Source: CBDVAK01 sp965371945 (lineage in GTDB: Bacteria > Pseudomonadota > Gammaproteobacteria > Competibacterales > JAHEDQ01). From it: DNA of 34,391 nt. The stretch lies in the NCBI GenBank assembly GCA_965371945.1, contig CBDVAK010000002.1, positions 1-34,391 of the forward strand, given 5' to 3'. Made by a program: the position numbers and the translations under genes. A model generated the notes under the pieces. The model worked only from the letters and a program-made list of their open reading frames with translations. It made no database searches and was not told where the DNA came from. This document shows positions 26,556-34,391 of the stretch, in pieces; position 1 is the stretch's first letter, and each line of letters starts with the position of its first letter.

Positions 26556-28163
26556 TCACATCCTGAACACACCGAATTCGGTGTGTTCGATCTCGCTGTT
26601 GAGGGCCATGGACAGACCAAGCCCGAGCACCATACGGGTGTCCGCGGGATCGATGATGCCATCGTCCCACAATCTGGCGCTGGCATACCACGGGTGGCCC
26701 TGGGTTTCGTATTGTTCACGGATCGGCTGTTTGAAAGCCTCCTGTTCCTGCTCGTTCCATTGCCGACCCTGTCTTTGCAGTGCGTCGGTGCGTACTTGGG
26801 CGAGCACGCCGGCAGCCTGTTCTCCGCCCATCACCGAGATTCTGGCATTGGGCCACATCCACAGCAGCCGCGGTGCGTAGGCGCGGCCGCACATGCCGTA
26901 GTTGCCAGCCCCGAAACTGCCCCCGATCAACACGGTGAACTTGGGAACCCGGGCGCAGGCCACCGCCGTTACCATCTTGGCGCCATCCTTGGCGATCCCG
27001 CCCGCTTCGTACTTGCGCCCGACCATGAAGCCGGTGATGTTCTGCAGAAATACCAGCGGGATGCCACGCTGTGCGCACAATTGCACGAAGTGGGCGCCCT
27101 TGAGCGCGGATTCCGAAAACAACACACCGTTGTTGGCCACCATGCCGACCGGGTAGCCATGGATGTGGGCAAACCCACACACCAGTGTGGTGCCGTACAG
27201 GGCCTTGAACTCATCCAGTTCGCTGGCATCGACGATACGGGCGATGACTTCGCGCACATCGTAGGGTTTGCGGGTATCGACCGGCACCACACCGTGCAAC
27301 TGTTGCGGGTCATAGACCGGATCCCGCGGTGGTTGCATGGCCAGCCGCGGTCTCTTGACTGCGTTGAGACCGGCCACCGCGCGCCGCGCCAGACCCAGGG
27401 CATGGGCGTCGCTGGTGGCGCAATAGTCGGTGACGCCCGAAGTGCGTGAATGGACATCCGCGCCGCCAAGGTCTTCGGCACTGACCACCTCGCCGGTGGC
27501 GGCCTTGACCAGCGGTGGTCCCGCCAGAAAGATGGTGCCCTGATGGCGCACGATAATGCTCTGGTCCGCCATCGCGGGGACGTATGCCCCACCGGCCGTG
27601 CAGGAACCCATCACCACCGCAATCTGGGCGATACCCCGCGCCGACATGTTGGCCTGGTTGAAAAAAATCCGGCCGAAATGATCGCGATCGGGAAACACTT
27701 GGTCCTGGTTGGGCAGATTGGCGCCACCCGAATCGACCAGGTAAATGCATGGCAGACAGTTCTGGGCCGCGATTTCCTGTGCGCGCAGATGCTTTTTGAC
27801 GGTGATCGGAAAGTAGCTGCCGCCTTTGACGGTGGCATCGTTGGCCACCACCATGCACTCGCGACCGCTGATCCTGCCGACGCCACAAATGATGCCTCCT
27901 GCCGGTACCGCGTCGTCGTATAGCTCGTGACCCGCGAGCTGTGACAGCTCCAGAAACGGTGAGCCGGGATCGAGCAGTACGCGGATGCGATCCCGGGGCA
28001 GCAGTTTGCCGCGCTGCAGGTGGCGATCGCGGGCCCGCTCACCTCCACCCAGCTTGATGTGCGCCACCTGGGCTCGCAGTTCCGCGACCAGTTTGGCCAT
28101 TGCGGCTGCGTTGGTCTGGAACGCCGCGGAGCGGGGGTTGAGTCGGGATGCCAGCTTGTGCAT
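26556..28163 (-). CDS. Methylcrotonyl-CoA carboxylase carboxyltransferase beta subunit
   Basis: The 535-residue carboxyltransferase belongs to the crotonase superfamily. It opens with LRAQVAHIKLGGGERARDRHLQ and LLPRDRIRVLLDPGSPFLELS. The CoA-binding N-half has ECMVVANDATVKGGSYFP, and the C-half has LVFLQNITGFMVGRKYEAGGIAKDGAKM and GGSFGAGNYGMCGRAY. This pattern is that of the MccB/LiuB group. It lies 15 nt after the acyl-CoA dehydrogenase gene. The last codons contain a perfect 24-nt palindrome (26565-26588). Confidence 0.94.
   Translation of the reverse strand: MHKLASRLNPRSAAFQTNAAAMAKLVAELRAQVAHIKLGGGERARDRHLQRGKLLPRDRIRVLLDPGSPFLELSQLAGHELYDDAVPAGGIICGVGRISGRECMVVANDATVKGGSYFPITVKKHLRAQEIAAQNCLPCIYLVDSGGANLPNQDQVFPDRDHFGRIFFNQANMSARGIAQIAVVMGSCTAGGAYVPAMADQSIIVRHQGTIFLAGPPLVKAATGEVVSAEDLGGADVHSRTSGVTDYCATSDAHALGLARRAVAGLNAVKRPRLAMQPPRDPVYDPQQLHGVVPVDTRKPYDVREVIARIVDASELDEFKALYGTTLVCGFAHIHGYPVGMVANNGVLFSESALKGAHFVQLCAQRGIPLVFLQNITGFMVGRKYEAGGIAKDGAKMVTAVACARVPKFTVLIGGSFGAGNYGMCGRAYAPRLLWMWPNARISVMGGEQAAGVLAQVRTDALQRQGRQWNEQEQEAFKQPIREQYETQGHPWYASARLWDDGIIDPADTRMVLGLGLSMALNSEIEHTEFGVFRM
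26565..26588. repeat. Perfect 24-nt palindrome at the end of the mcc beta gene
   Basis: Each 12-nt half is GAACACACCGAA and its exact complement, centred on the GAATTC between 26576 and 26577. It lies in the last codons of the beta subunit gene (EHTEFGVF), just before the alpha subunit gene. No T-run follows. It could be a protein-binding site, or a hairpin influencing the ratio of the two subunits. Confidence 0.6.
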
Positions 28164-28178
28164 GTGGGTATGCCGAAC

Positions 28179-29318
28179 TCAGCCCTGCGCAGCCAGGGCT
28201 CGGCCGATGACCAGTCTCTGTATGTCGCTGGTGCCTTCGTAGATCTGGCACACTCGCACATCCCGGTAGATGCGTTCGACCGGGAAATCGCTGACATAGC
28301 CGTAACCACCGTGAACCTGCAGCGCCGCGGAGCAGACCCGTTCGGCCATTTCGGAGGCGAACAATTTGGCCATCGAGGCCTCCTTCAGACAAGGTTGGCC
28401 TGCGTCCTTGAGGGTGGCGGCGTGCCAGGTCAACTGACGCGCCGCCTCGATTTCGGTGGCCATATCAGCAAGCCGGAAACTGATGGCCTGGTGCTCGCGG
28501 ATGGCTTTGCCGAAACTGTGCCGTTCACCTGCATAGCTCAATGCCGCTTCAAATGCAGCGCGCGCCATACCCACGCTCTGCGCGGCGATACCGATGCGGC
28601 CGCTTTCGAGATTGGCCAACGCGATCCGGTAGCCCTGGCCTTCGTCACCGAGCAGGTTGTCGGCCGCCACCCGGCAATGCTCGAACACGATCTGGGTGGT
28701 ATCGGAGGCATGCTGTCCCATCTTGTTTTCGACACTGGCGATCCGGTAACCGGGGGTGTCGGTGGCAACCAGGAACGCACTCAGCCCCTTCTTGCCGGCA
28801 CTGGGGTCGGTGACCGCGAAGACGATGGCCAGGTCCGCATTCTTGCCGGAAGTGATGAACTGTTTGACCCCGTCGATGACATAGTGATCGCCGTCGCGCA
28901 CCGCCCGGGTGCGCAGGGCGCTGGCGTCGGAACCCGCCTGTGGCTCGGTGAGGCAGAAACAGCCCAGTTTGCCACCACCGGCCAGCGCGCCGAGCCAGGC
29001 GGATTTTTGCGCCTCGGTGCCAAACCCCAGCAGTGGTCCGCAGACGACCGAGTTCTGCACACCCATGATGGTGGAACAGGCGCCGTCCGCGGCCGCGATC
29101 TCCTCCATCGCCAGCGCCAGCGAAAGGTGATCGGTGCCGGCACCGCCCCATCGTTCCGGCACCACCATGCCGAGCAGGCCCAGTTCGGCCATTTCCGTCA
29201 GGGACTCGCGCGGAAACTGGTGGTCGCGGTCTCGTTGCGCGGCAAACGGCGCCAGCCGCTCGCGGGCAAACGCAGCCACCGACTCGCGTACCATCTGTTG
29301 TTCCTGGCCAAGGATCAT
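28179..29318 (-). CDS. Acyl-CoA dehydrogenase
   Basis: The 379-residue flavoprotein shows the normal family order: LGLLGMVVPERWGGAG, CFCLTEPQAGSDA, KQFITSGKNADLAIVFA, and near the end QVHGGYGYVSDFPVERIYRDVRVCQIYEGTSDIQRLVIGR. The catalytic base Glu361 is in YEGTSD, the position used by short/branched- and medium-chain enzymes. It is thus distinct from the isovaleryl-type enzyme encoded further upstream. Substrate is probably a short or branched acyl-CoA such as butyryl- or 2-methylbutyryl-CoA. The ATG at 29318 was chosen because the family N-terminus begins there; the frame extends 61 codons upstream into the thiolase gene. Confidence 0.93.
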   Translation of the reverse strand: MILGQEQQMVRESVAAFARERLAPFAAQRDRDHQFPRESLTEMAELGLLGMVVPERWGGAGTDHLSLALAMEEIAAADGACSTIMGVQNSVVCGPLLGFGTEAQKSAWLGALAGGGKLGCFCLTEPQAGSDASALRTRAVRDGDHYVIDGVKQFITSGKNADLAIVFAVTDPSAGKKGLSAFLVATDTPGYRIASVENKMGQHASDTTQIVFEHCRVAADNLLGDEGQGYRIALANLESGRIGIAAQSVGMARAAFEAALSYAGERHSFGKAIREHQAISFRLADMATEIEAARQLTWHAATLKDAGQPCLKEASMAKLFASEMAERVCSAALQVHGGYGYVSDFPVERIYRDVRVCQIYEGTSDIQRLVIGRALAAQG

Positions 29319-29334
29319 GACGGGCGCCCGCGAC

Positions 29335-30519
29335 TCACAGCATTTCCAGTGCGATGGCGGTTGCTTCGCCGCCACCGATACACAAAGATGCCACGCCGCG
29401 GCGCAGGTCGTACTTTTGCAGGGCTGCCAGCAAGGTGGCCATGATGCGCGCGCCCGAGGCACCGATCGGATGTCCCAGCGCGCAGGCGCCACCGTGAACA
29501 TTGACCTTGTCGTGGTCCAGCTTCAGTTCCAGCATCGCGGCCATGGTCACGACCGCGAATGCCTCGTTGATCTCGAACAGATCGACGTCATCGGTGGTCC
29601 AGCCGATTCTCTCCAGCAACTGTTTCATGGCGCTGACCGGCGCGGTGGTAAACCAGGCCGGCTGTTGCGCATGGGTGCTGTGAGCGACGATGCGGGCGAG
29701 CGCCGTGATGCCACGGCGCCGGGCCTCCGACTGGCGCATCAACACCAGCGCCGCGGCGCCGTCCGAAATTGAGCTGGCGTTGGCCGCGGTAACCGTGCCA
29801 CCGGGTCGGAATGCCGGTTTGAGATCGGGGATCTTGTCGGGGCGGGCCTTGCCGGGTTGTTCGTCCTCTCCTATCACGATGTCACCCTTGCGGGTGGCGA
29901 TGGTCACCGGAGTGACCTCGCGGGCAAAGCTGCCGTCGTTGATGGCACGGTTGGCCCGGCTCAGCGAGGTGATGGCGAAAGCATCCTGGTCCTCGCGACT
30001 GAAGCTGTAGTGCTCGGCGGTGTCTTCCGCGAAAGTACCCATCAACCGGCCTTTGTCATAGGCGTCCTCAAGCCCGTCCAGAAACATGTGATCGATTACC
30101 TGGCCGTGGCCCAGCCGGTAGCCGGCACGCGCCCGGTCCAGAAGATAGGGGGCGTTGCTCATGCTCTCCATACCGCCGGCCACCATTACCCGGTTGCTGC
30201 CGGCCAGCAACAGATCGTGAGCGAACATGGCCGCCTTCATGCCCGAACCACACATCTTGTTGATCGTGGTGCAACCAACGGCATACGGTAAGCCGGCGGC
30301 GACCGCGGCCTGGCGGGCCGGCGCCTGGCCGAGTCCTGCGGACAACACGCAACCCATGATGACCTCGTCCACGTCAGCGGCATCCAGATCCGCCCTGGAC
30401 AACGCCGCCGCGATCGCGGCACCGCCCAGTGCCGGAGAGGACGCGGCACGCAGGGCGCCCTGGAAGCCCCCCATCGGGGTGCGCGCATAAGCGGTGATGA
30501 CGATGGGATCGGAATCCAT
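29335..30519 (-). CDS. Acetyl-CoA C-acetyltransferase (thiolase)
   Basis: The 394-residue thiolase II has the nucleophile Cys90 in TTINKMCGSGMKA, His350 in CALGHPIGASGAR, and the second Cys380 in LCIGGGEA. It interconverts two acetyl-CoA and acetoacetyl-CoA; in this context it would finish acetoacetate use after HMG-CoA lyase, or feed polyhydroxybutyrate. The ATG at 30519 follows a 63-nt spacer after isovaleryl-CoA dehydrogenase. No phaB or phaC is in the window. Confidence 0.95.
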   Translation of the reverse strand: MDSDPIVITAYARTPMGGFQGALRAASSPALGGAAIAAALSRADLDAADVDEVIMGCVLSAGLGQAPARQAAVAAGLPYAVGCTTINKMCGSGMKAAMFAHDLLLAGSNRVMVAGGMESMSNAPYLLDRARAGYRLGHGQVIDHMFLDGLEDAYDKGRLMGTFAEDTAEHYSFSREDQDAFAITSLSRANRAINDGSFAREVTPVTIATRKGDIVIGEDEQPGKARPDKIPDLKPAFRPGGTVTAANASSISDGAAALVLMRQSEARRRGITALARIVAHSTHAQQPAWFTTAPVSAMKQLLERIGWTTDDVDLFEINEAFAVVTMAAMLELKLDHDKVNVHGGACALGHPIGASGARIMATLLAALQKYDLRRGVASLCIGGGEATAIALEML

Positions 30520-30582
30520 GGTTGTCCTTGATTGGGTTGGTCGGGCTGTGCGTGTCGAACCGCAGGTGCCAGGTTTCCCGGG

Positions 30583-31749
30583 TCAGGCGCTGTCGGTGAA
30601 CAACTCGCGACCGATCAGCATGCGTCGCACCTCGGAAGTCCCGGCGCCGATCTCATAGAGCTTGGCGTCACGCAACAACCGACCTGTCGGGTAGTCGTTG
30701 ACATAGCCGTTGCCTCCCAGCGACTGAATCGCCTGCAACGCCATCCAGGTGGCTTTCTCCGCCGCATAGAGTATGGCCCCGGCCGCGTCTTTGCGAGTTG
30801 TTTCACCTCGGTCACAGGCAGCCCCGACAGCATACACATAGGCGCGGCAGGCGTTCATGGTCGTGTACATGTCGGCCAGTTTGCCCTGCATGAGCTGAAA
30901 CTCGCCGATCGCGCTGCCAAACTGCTTGCGGTCGTGGACATAGGGCAGCACCACGTCCAGGCACGCGCGCATGATGCCGATCGGCCCACCAGCCAGGACG
31001 GCGCGTTCGTAGTCCAGGCCACTCATCAGCACCCGTACTCCGCCGTTGACGGCGCCCAGCACGTTCTCGACCGGTACCTCGCAGTCTTCGAACACCAGTT
31101 CGCAGGTGTTGGATCCGCGCATGCCCAGCTTGTCGAGTTTTTGTGCGGTGGAGAACCCAGGGAAATCGCGCTCGACGATGAGCGCGGAAATGCCGCGTGG
31201 GCCGGCTTGCGGATCGGTCTTGGCGTACACCACCAGGGTGTGGGCGTCGGGGCCGTTGGTGATCCACATCTTGTTGCCGTTGAGCCGGTAGTGGTCGCCG
31301 CGCAATTCCGCCGTGAGACGCATGCCGACGACATCGGAACCGGCGCCGGCTTCACTCATCGCCAGGGCGCCGATCTGCTCGCCACTGATCAACCCGGGCA
31401 GATAGCGGTCCTGCTGTGCGGGCGTGCCGTTGCGGCTGATCTGGTTGACGCACAGATTGGAATGCGCTCCGTAGGACAATCCCACCGAAGCCGAGGCGCG
31501 GCTGATTTCCTCCATCGCGATGATGTGGGCGAGGTAACCCATGCCACTGCCGCCGTGTTGCTCGCCGACGGTAATTCCGAGCAGACCCATGTCGCCAAAC
31601 TTGCGCCAGAGATCCGCTGGAAACTGGTTGTCGCGGTCGATGGCAGCCGCGCGTGGGGCGATCTCATGGTTGGCGAAATCGCATACCGCGTCACGCAACA
31701 TGTCCATCGTTTCACCATGTCCGAAGTTCAACGATGGGTACTCGTTCAT
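30583..31749 (-). CDS. Isovaleryl-CoA dehydrogenase
   Basis: The 388-residue acyl-CoA dehydrogenase is of the isovaleryl type. The decisive point is the catalytic base: Glu248 sits in GLDYERAVLAGGP, matching the known Glu254 of human isovaleryl-CoA dehydrogenase, while the usual C-terminal Glu is replaced (YEIGAGTSEVRR). Other markers are YGAHSNLCVNQI, MSEAGAGSDV and KMWITNGPDA. It oxidises isovaleryl-CoA to 3-methylcrotonyl-CoA, the first committed step of leucine breakdown, and is the first gene of the minus-strand run (liuA in Pseudomonas). The ATG at 31749 gives the normal N-terminus; the frame opens 11 codons earlier. Confidence 0.96.
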   Translation of the reverse strand: MNEYPSLNFGHGETMDMLRDAVCDFANHEIAPRAAAIDRDNQFPADLWRKFGDMGLLGITVGEQHGGSGMGYLAHIIAMEEISRASASVGLSYGAHSNLCVNQISRNGTPAQQDRYLPGLISGEQIGALAMSEAGAGSDVVGMRLTAELRGDHYRLNGNKMWITNGPDAHTLVVYAKTDPQAGPRGISALIVERDFPGFSTAQKLDKLGMRGSNTCELVFEDCEVPVENVLGAVNGGVRVLMSGLDYERAVLAGGPIGIMRACLDVVLPYVHDRKQFGSAIGEFQLMQGKLADMYTTMNACRAYVYAVGAACDRGETTRKDAAGAILYAAEKATWMALQAIQSLGGNGYVNDYPTGRLLRDAKLYEIGAGTSEVRRMLIGRELFTDSA

Positions 31750-32075
31750 GGTCTGCGGTTCATGGTTATGCCCTGGCAGCAAGCGTGGTTGAGTCTCACC
31801 AATGCCAGCGGGGAACGCTAGTTTAGGTTTGCGTTAAGGTCAAGCCCGCCTGCCTGCATCGGGCGCCGTCGCCTCCGATCATGATGACGTGGAGGCGAAG
31901 AGCAGCAGCCTGCCCATAGCGAGAAGTTGCAACCCGGTCACGAGCAGGCAGGATGTGCATGCACCCGTATACCTGTGCACTACGAGTATAGTATAGCGGG
32001 TGTTGTTGGGCGGGAAAATCGAGTCTGTGGTGGCGCACCGGTTACCGGGGTGGTGCCGGCGGGCGGGAGCAATGG
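31750..32075. other. Divergent intergenic region, 326 nt
   Basis: Besides the LiuR-like box at 31828, it holds a good -10 hexamer on the plus strand (TATAGT, 31987-31992) without a matching -35. Two TGTGCA hexamers lie 20 nt apart (31954 and 31974), the first within GTGCATGCAC. These might be an operator for the plus-strand hydrolase gene. I see no gene here. Confidence 0.4.
31828..31843 (-). promoter_or_regulatory. Candidate LiuR-type operator upstream of the leucine catabolism genes
   Basis: On the minus strand the sequence TTGACCTTAACGCAAA lies about 80 nt before the isovaleryl-CoA dehydrogenase start. It resembles the MerR-family LiuR box as I remember it (TTGACGTTTACGTAAA), agreeing at 13 of 16 positions. 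Its first six bases also resemble a -35 element. No liuR gene is in the window, so the assignment is tentative. Confidence 0.35.
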
Positions 32076-33164
32076 ATGGATAGGGCGGACACGGTGGCGC
32101 GACGCGAGGGAGGACTGGATTATCTGTACCCGGATCCACCGCAGCCGGGGGAAGTCCTTGCGGTTGGACCGGGGGTTTGGTGGCTGCGTATGCCGTTACC
32201 CTTTGCGCTGGACCACATCAACCTCTGGTTGCTCGAGGATGGCGACGGCTGGACCATCGTCGATACCGGCATCTCCCGCCCGGAAGTTCGTGAACTGTGG
32301 ATTCGGCAGTTCGCCGGGATCATGGCTGGCCGCCCCGTCAAGCGCGTGCTGGTCACCCACTATCATCCGGATCACATGGGGCTCGCCCACTGGCTTACCG
32401 AGCGATTCGAGGTTCCGCTGTGGACCAGTCAGGCTGAATTCCTGACCGCCCATCTGGTGCACGCCCGGGGCGCGGGTTTTGCGGCCGACCGTCTGGCCTC
32501 GCATTACCGTGCGCACGGCCTGGATGCGGTCCGTATCGAAGCGCTGATGGCACGCGGCAACACCTATGCCGCGGGGGTGCCGGAGCTCCCGGCTGCTTTC
32601 GTCAGACTGCGTGAGCACGCGTTGCTCGATATCGGTGATCATCGGTGGCGGGTGATGGTCGGGCACGGCCATGCTCCGGAACACATCAGCCTGTATTGCG
32701 AAGAGCTTGGAATTTTCATCGCCGGTGACCAGGTACTGCCACGCATCAGCACCAACGTGGCGGTTTGGGCGACCGAGCCGGACGGGGATCCCCTGGCCGA
32801 TTATCTGGCTACACTGGAGCGCTTTCGCTCGTTGCCCGCGGATACCCTGGTGCTGCCTTCACACGGTTTGGTGTTTCGGGGTCTGCGCTCGAGGCTACAA
32901 CAACTGCGTGACCATCACCGCGAACGCCTGGATGAACTCCTCGCATGCTGCCACCGCGGCGTCACCGCGGCGGATATGCTGCCAGTACTGTTTCGTCGCA
33001 AGCTGGACACCACCGGTGTTTTTTTTGCCATGGGGGAGGCAATCGCCCATCTCAACCATCTGTGGTGGCGGGGTGACGTCGAACGGTTGACGGATGCCGA
33101 CGGCGGTTATCGCTTTGCTAGGAGGCTGTCCGAGAACAGACTGATCTACTGCGGACAATCCTGA
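32076..33164 (+). CDS. MBL-fold metallo-hydrolase
   Basis: The protein has 362 residues. The metallo-beta-lactamase fold is shown by the DHINLWLLEDGDGWTIVDTGI strand, the zinc motif HYHPDH at residues 95-100, a later GHGHAPEHISLYCEELGIFIAGDQVLP (His and Asp ligands), and LPSHGLVF. The C-terminal extension (about 270-362) has a winged-helix-like region, as in the LACTB2/glyoxalase II-like group often found with acyl-CoA degradation genes. A hydrolase of a thioester or similar is likely; the substrate is unknown. The ATG at 32076 follows CGGGAG; another ATG lies four bases earlier out of frame. Confidence 0.88.
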   Translation: MDRADTVARREGGLDYLYPDPPQPGEVLAVGPGVWWLRMPLPFALDHINLWLLEDGDGWTIVDTGISRPEVRELWIRQFAGIMAGRPVKRVLVTHYHPDHMGLAHWLTERFEVPLWTSQAEFLTAHLVHARGAGFAADRLASHYRAHGLDAVRIEALMARGNTYAAGVPELPAAFVRLREHALLDIGDHRWRVMVGHGHAPEHISLYCEELGIFIAGDQVLPRISTNVAVWATEPDGDPLADYLATLERFRSLPADTLVLPSHGLVFRGLRSRLQQLRDHHRERLDELLACCHRGVTAADMLPVLFRRKLDTTGVFFAMGEAIAHLNHLWWRGDVERLTDADGGYRFARRLSENRLIYCGQS

Positions 33165-33178
33165 TTGGCCATATTTCC

Positions 33179-33223
33179 CGATCATTTTCGTTAAATAGTG
33201 CAACTATTCGCCTCAAATGATCG
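33179..33223. repeat. Short palindromic repeat with shared core
   Basis: Arms CGATCATTT (33179-33187) and complement (33215-33223) and an inner pair AATAG/CTATT share one centre at 33201. The 23-nt core at 33190-33212 agrees with the core at 34287-34309 at 19 positions. It starts 15 nt after the hydrolase stop and may act as a transcript end. Called a member of the same repeat family. Confidence 0.6.
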
Positions 33224-33346
33224 AAAAATCTGACTCAATCAGGCTCGCCCTCGCTACGATCGCTATTCTCGGACAGCCTCTAGGCCCGACTCCGGTGGCG
33301 ATCCCTGTGGTTCGGTGAGTGGTCACAAAATGGAAGGGGTACCGGT

Positions 33347-34198
33347 ATGACGATTCAGAAGGTGGGTGTCGTGGGCGCGGGTCAGATGGGTGGGGGAATC
33401 GCACAGGTATTCGCAACCTGCGGTTATCAAGTGCTGCTCAACGATGTTTCCGAGCGGGCGCTCGATCGGGGGCTGCAAGCCGTCGGTGGCAGTCTTGCCA
33501 GGTTCGTCGACAAGGATGTGCTCAGTGCCGGGCAGCGTGACGATGCACTGGACCGCATCGCCACCACGACCTCTCTGGAGGGTTTTGCCGAGTGCCAGCT
33601 GGTGGTCGAGGCGGCGACCGAGAACGAAACATTGAAGCTACAGATTTTCGCCGATCTGGATCGTGTGTGTGACGCCGATGCCATACTGGCCACCAATACC
33701 TCCTCGATCTCCATCACCCGCATCGCAGCTGCGACCCGGCGCCCGCAGAAAGTGATCGGCATGCACTTCATGAATCCGGTGCCATTGATGAAGCTGGTGG
33801 AGATCATTCGCGCCTTGCAGACCGACGATTCCACTTTCCGGGTGGTCGAATCGCTGAGCAGAGAACTGGGCAAGGAGCCGGTGGAGGCCAAGGATGGTTT
33901 CGGATTCGTCGCCAACCGGATCCTGATTCCGATGATCAACGAGGCGATATTTGCGCTGCACGAAGGACTGGCCGATGCCGAGGGCATCGACACGGTGATG
34001 AAGCTGGGTATGAATCATCCCATGGGACCGCTGGCGCTGGCGGATCTGGTCGGGCTCGACACCTGCCTCAGCGTGATCGAGGTGCTCTACCAGGGATTCA
34101 ACGATTCCAAGTATCGTCCCTGCCCGTTGCTCAAACAGATGGTTGACGCCGGCTATCTGGGTCGCAAGAGTGGCCGCGGGTTCTATCGCTACGATTGA
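33347..34198 (+). CDS. 3-hydroxybutyryl-CoA dehydrogenase
   Basis: The 283-residue enzyme oxidises 3-hydroxyacyl-CoA with NAD(P). The Rossmann motif VGVVGAGQMGGGIAQ (GxGxxG at 10-15) and the acidic NAD-binding turn are followed by ATNTSSISITRIA, the catalytic His140 in IGMHFMNPVPLMKLVEII, and the C-terminal helical domain with GFVANRILIPMINEA and DAGYLGRKSGRGFYRYD. The single-domain length fits the Hbd/PaaH group rather than the FadB fusion. The ATG at 33347 follows GGGGTACCGGT. It is separated from the hydrolase gene by a palindrome, so it probably has its own promoter. Confidence 0.95.
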   Translation: MTIQKVGVVGAGQMGGGIAQVFATCGYQVLLNDVSERALDRGLQAVGGSLARFVDKDVLSAGQRDDALDRIATTTSLEGFAECQLVVEAATENETLKLQIFADLDRVCDADAILATNTSSISITRIAAATRRPQKVIGMHFMNPVPLMKLVEIIRALQTDDSTFRVVESLSRELGKEPVEAKDGFGFVANRILIPMINEAIFALHEGLADAEGIDTVMKLGMNHPMGPLALADLVGLDTCLSVIEVLYQGFNDSKYRPCPLLKQMVDAGYLGRKSGRGFYRYD

Positions 34199-34218
34199 CG
34201 GCGCACGATCGACATATA

Positions 34219-34377
34219 AGGCGATTTCTCTCAACAAAGTTACCAGCTTGCTTGTCCTTCCGCCCGCCTGCTGCGTTGCGGAAAGGGTTACATAGCGCAA
34301 CTATGCGCCCCTTTCCGCGCCTTGCAGGCAGACGACAATCCTGCGCAATCTGGTAACTTTGTTTCGGCCAATCGCCT
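34219..34377. repeat. 159-nt imperfect palindrome (MITE- or REP-like element)
   Basis: Nested arms share one centre at 34298: AGGCGATT (34219-34226) with 34370-34377, AACAAAGTTACCAG (34233-34246) with 34350-34363, GCGGAAAGGG near 34278-34287 with its partial complement after the core, and CATAG/CTATG (34291-34305). No reading frame is carried. The structure is that of a non-autonomous palindromic repeat, and it shares its core with the element at 33179. Confidence 0.7.
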
Positions 34378-34391
34378 AAGGAGTCCGCGGT

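Noticed and set aside
28020..29444. 474-residue plus-strand reading frame (also 30532-31821, 23290-24453 and 5064-5936)
   Set aside because: Each is antisense to a well-recognised gene (acyl-CoA dehydrogenases, HMG-CoA lyase, recN) and shows no domain of its own.

Overview
The window reads as the chromosome of a GC-rich gammaproteobacterium. Evidence: the conserved order ssrA, smpB, ratA, ratB, bamE, fur, recN, nadK, hrcA, grpE, dnaK, dnaJ, dapB, carA, carB, greA; an E. coli-like tmRNA tag (ANDDNYALAA); and a sigma-32-type promoter before dnaK. I cannot name a genus. All names rest on recognising protein and RNA motifs by eye; no search was run.

Layout. 1-750 (minus): N-terminal part of a DUF6538-type tyrosine integrase, starting 75 nt from the 3' end of the tmRNA gene, so the left edge is probably the end of an island integrated in ssrA. 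826-18215: housekeeping block for ribosome rescue (ssrA, smpB), envelope assembly (bamE), iron control (fur), repair (recN), NAD kinase, the heat-shock genes hrcA-grpE-dnaK-dnaJ, lysine synthesis (dapB) and carbamoyl phosphate synthesis with greA. A creatininase-family gene sits between ratA and ratB. 18224-18583 (minus): a small protein I do not recognise, whose first 60 residues faintly resemble CsrA.

18816-19247 (minus): the most interesting part. Three tandem units of 74-80 nt each have a promoter with a 17-nt spacer, a 5' stem-loop beginning at the predicted +1, a conserved CU-rich linker with two CCUCC (anti-Shine-Dalgarno) motifs, and an intrinsic terminator. The stems differ in sequence but keep their pairing. 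I read this as an undescribed array of sibling trans-acting small RNAs, similar in design but not in sequence to the anti-SD 'cuckoo' RNAs of other Proteobacteria.

19522-21144 (plus): four overlapping genes for a cobalt-type nitrile hydratase whose beta subunit is split into two genes, plus its activator. 21191-31749 (minus): a ten-gene run for leucine/isovalerate breakdown (isovaleryl-CoA dehydrogenase, thiolase, a second acyl-CoA dehydrogenase, both methylcrotonyl-CoA carboxylase subunits, HMG-CoA lyase) continuing into a DUF1289 protein, two hotdog thioesterases and a CoA-transferase/racemase family protein. No methylglutaconyl-CoA hydratase gene is present here. 32076-34198 (plus): an MBL-fold hydrolase and a 3-hydroxybutyryl-CoA dehydrogenase.

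Three long imperfect palindromes (4478-4600, 33179-33223, 34219-34377) lie just after genes; the last two share a 23-nt core and look like one dispersed repeat family.
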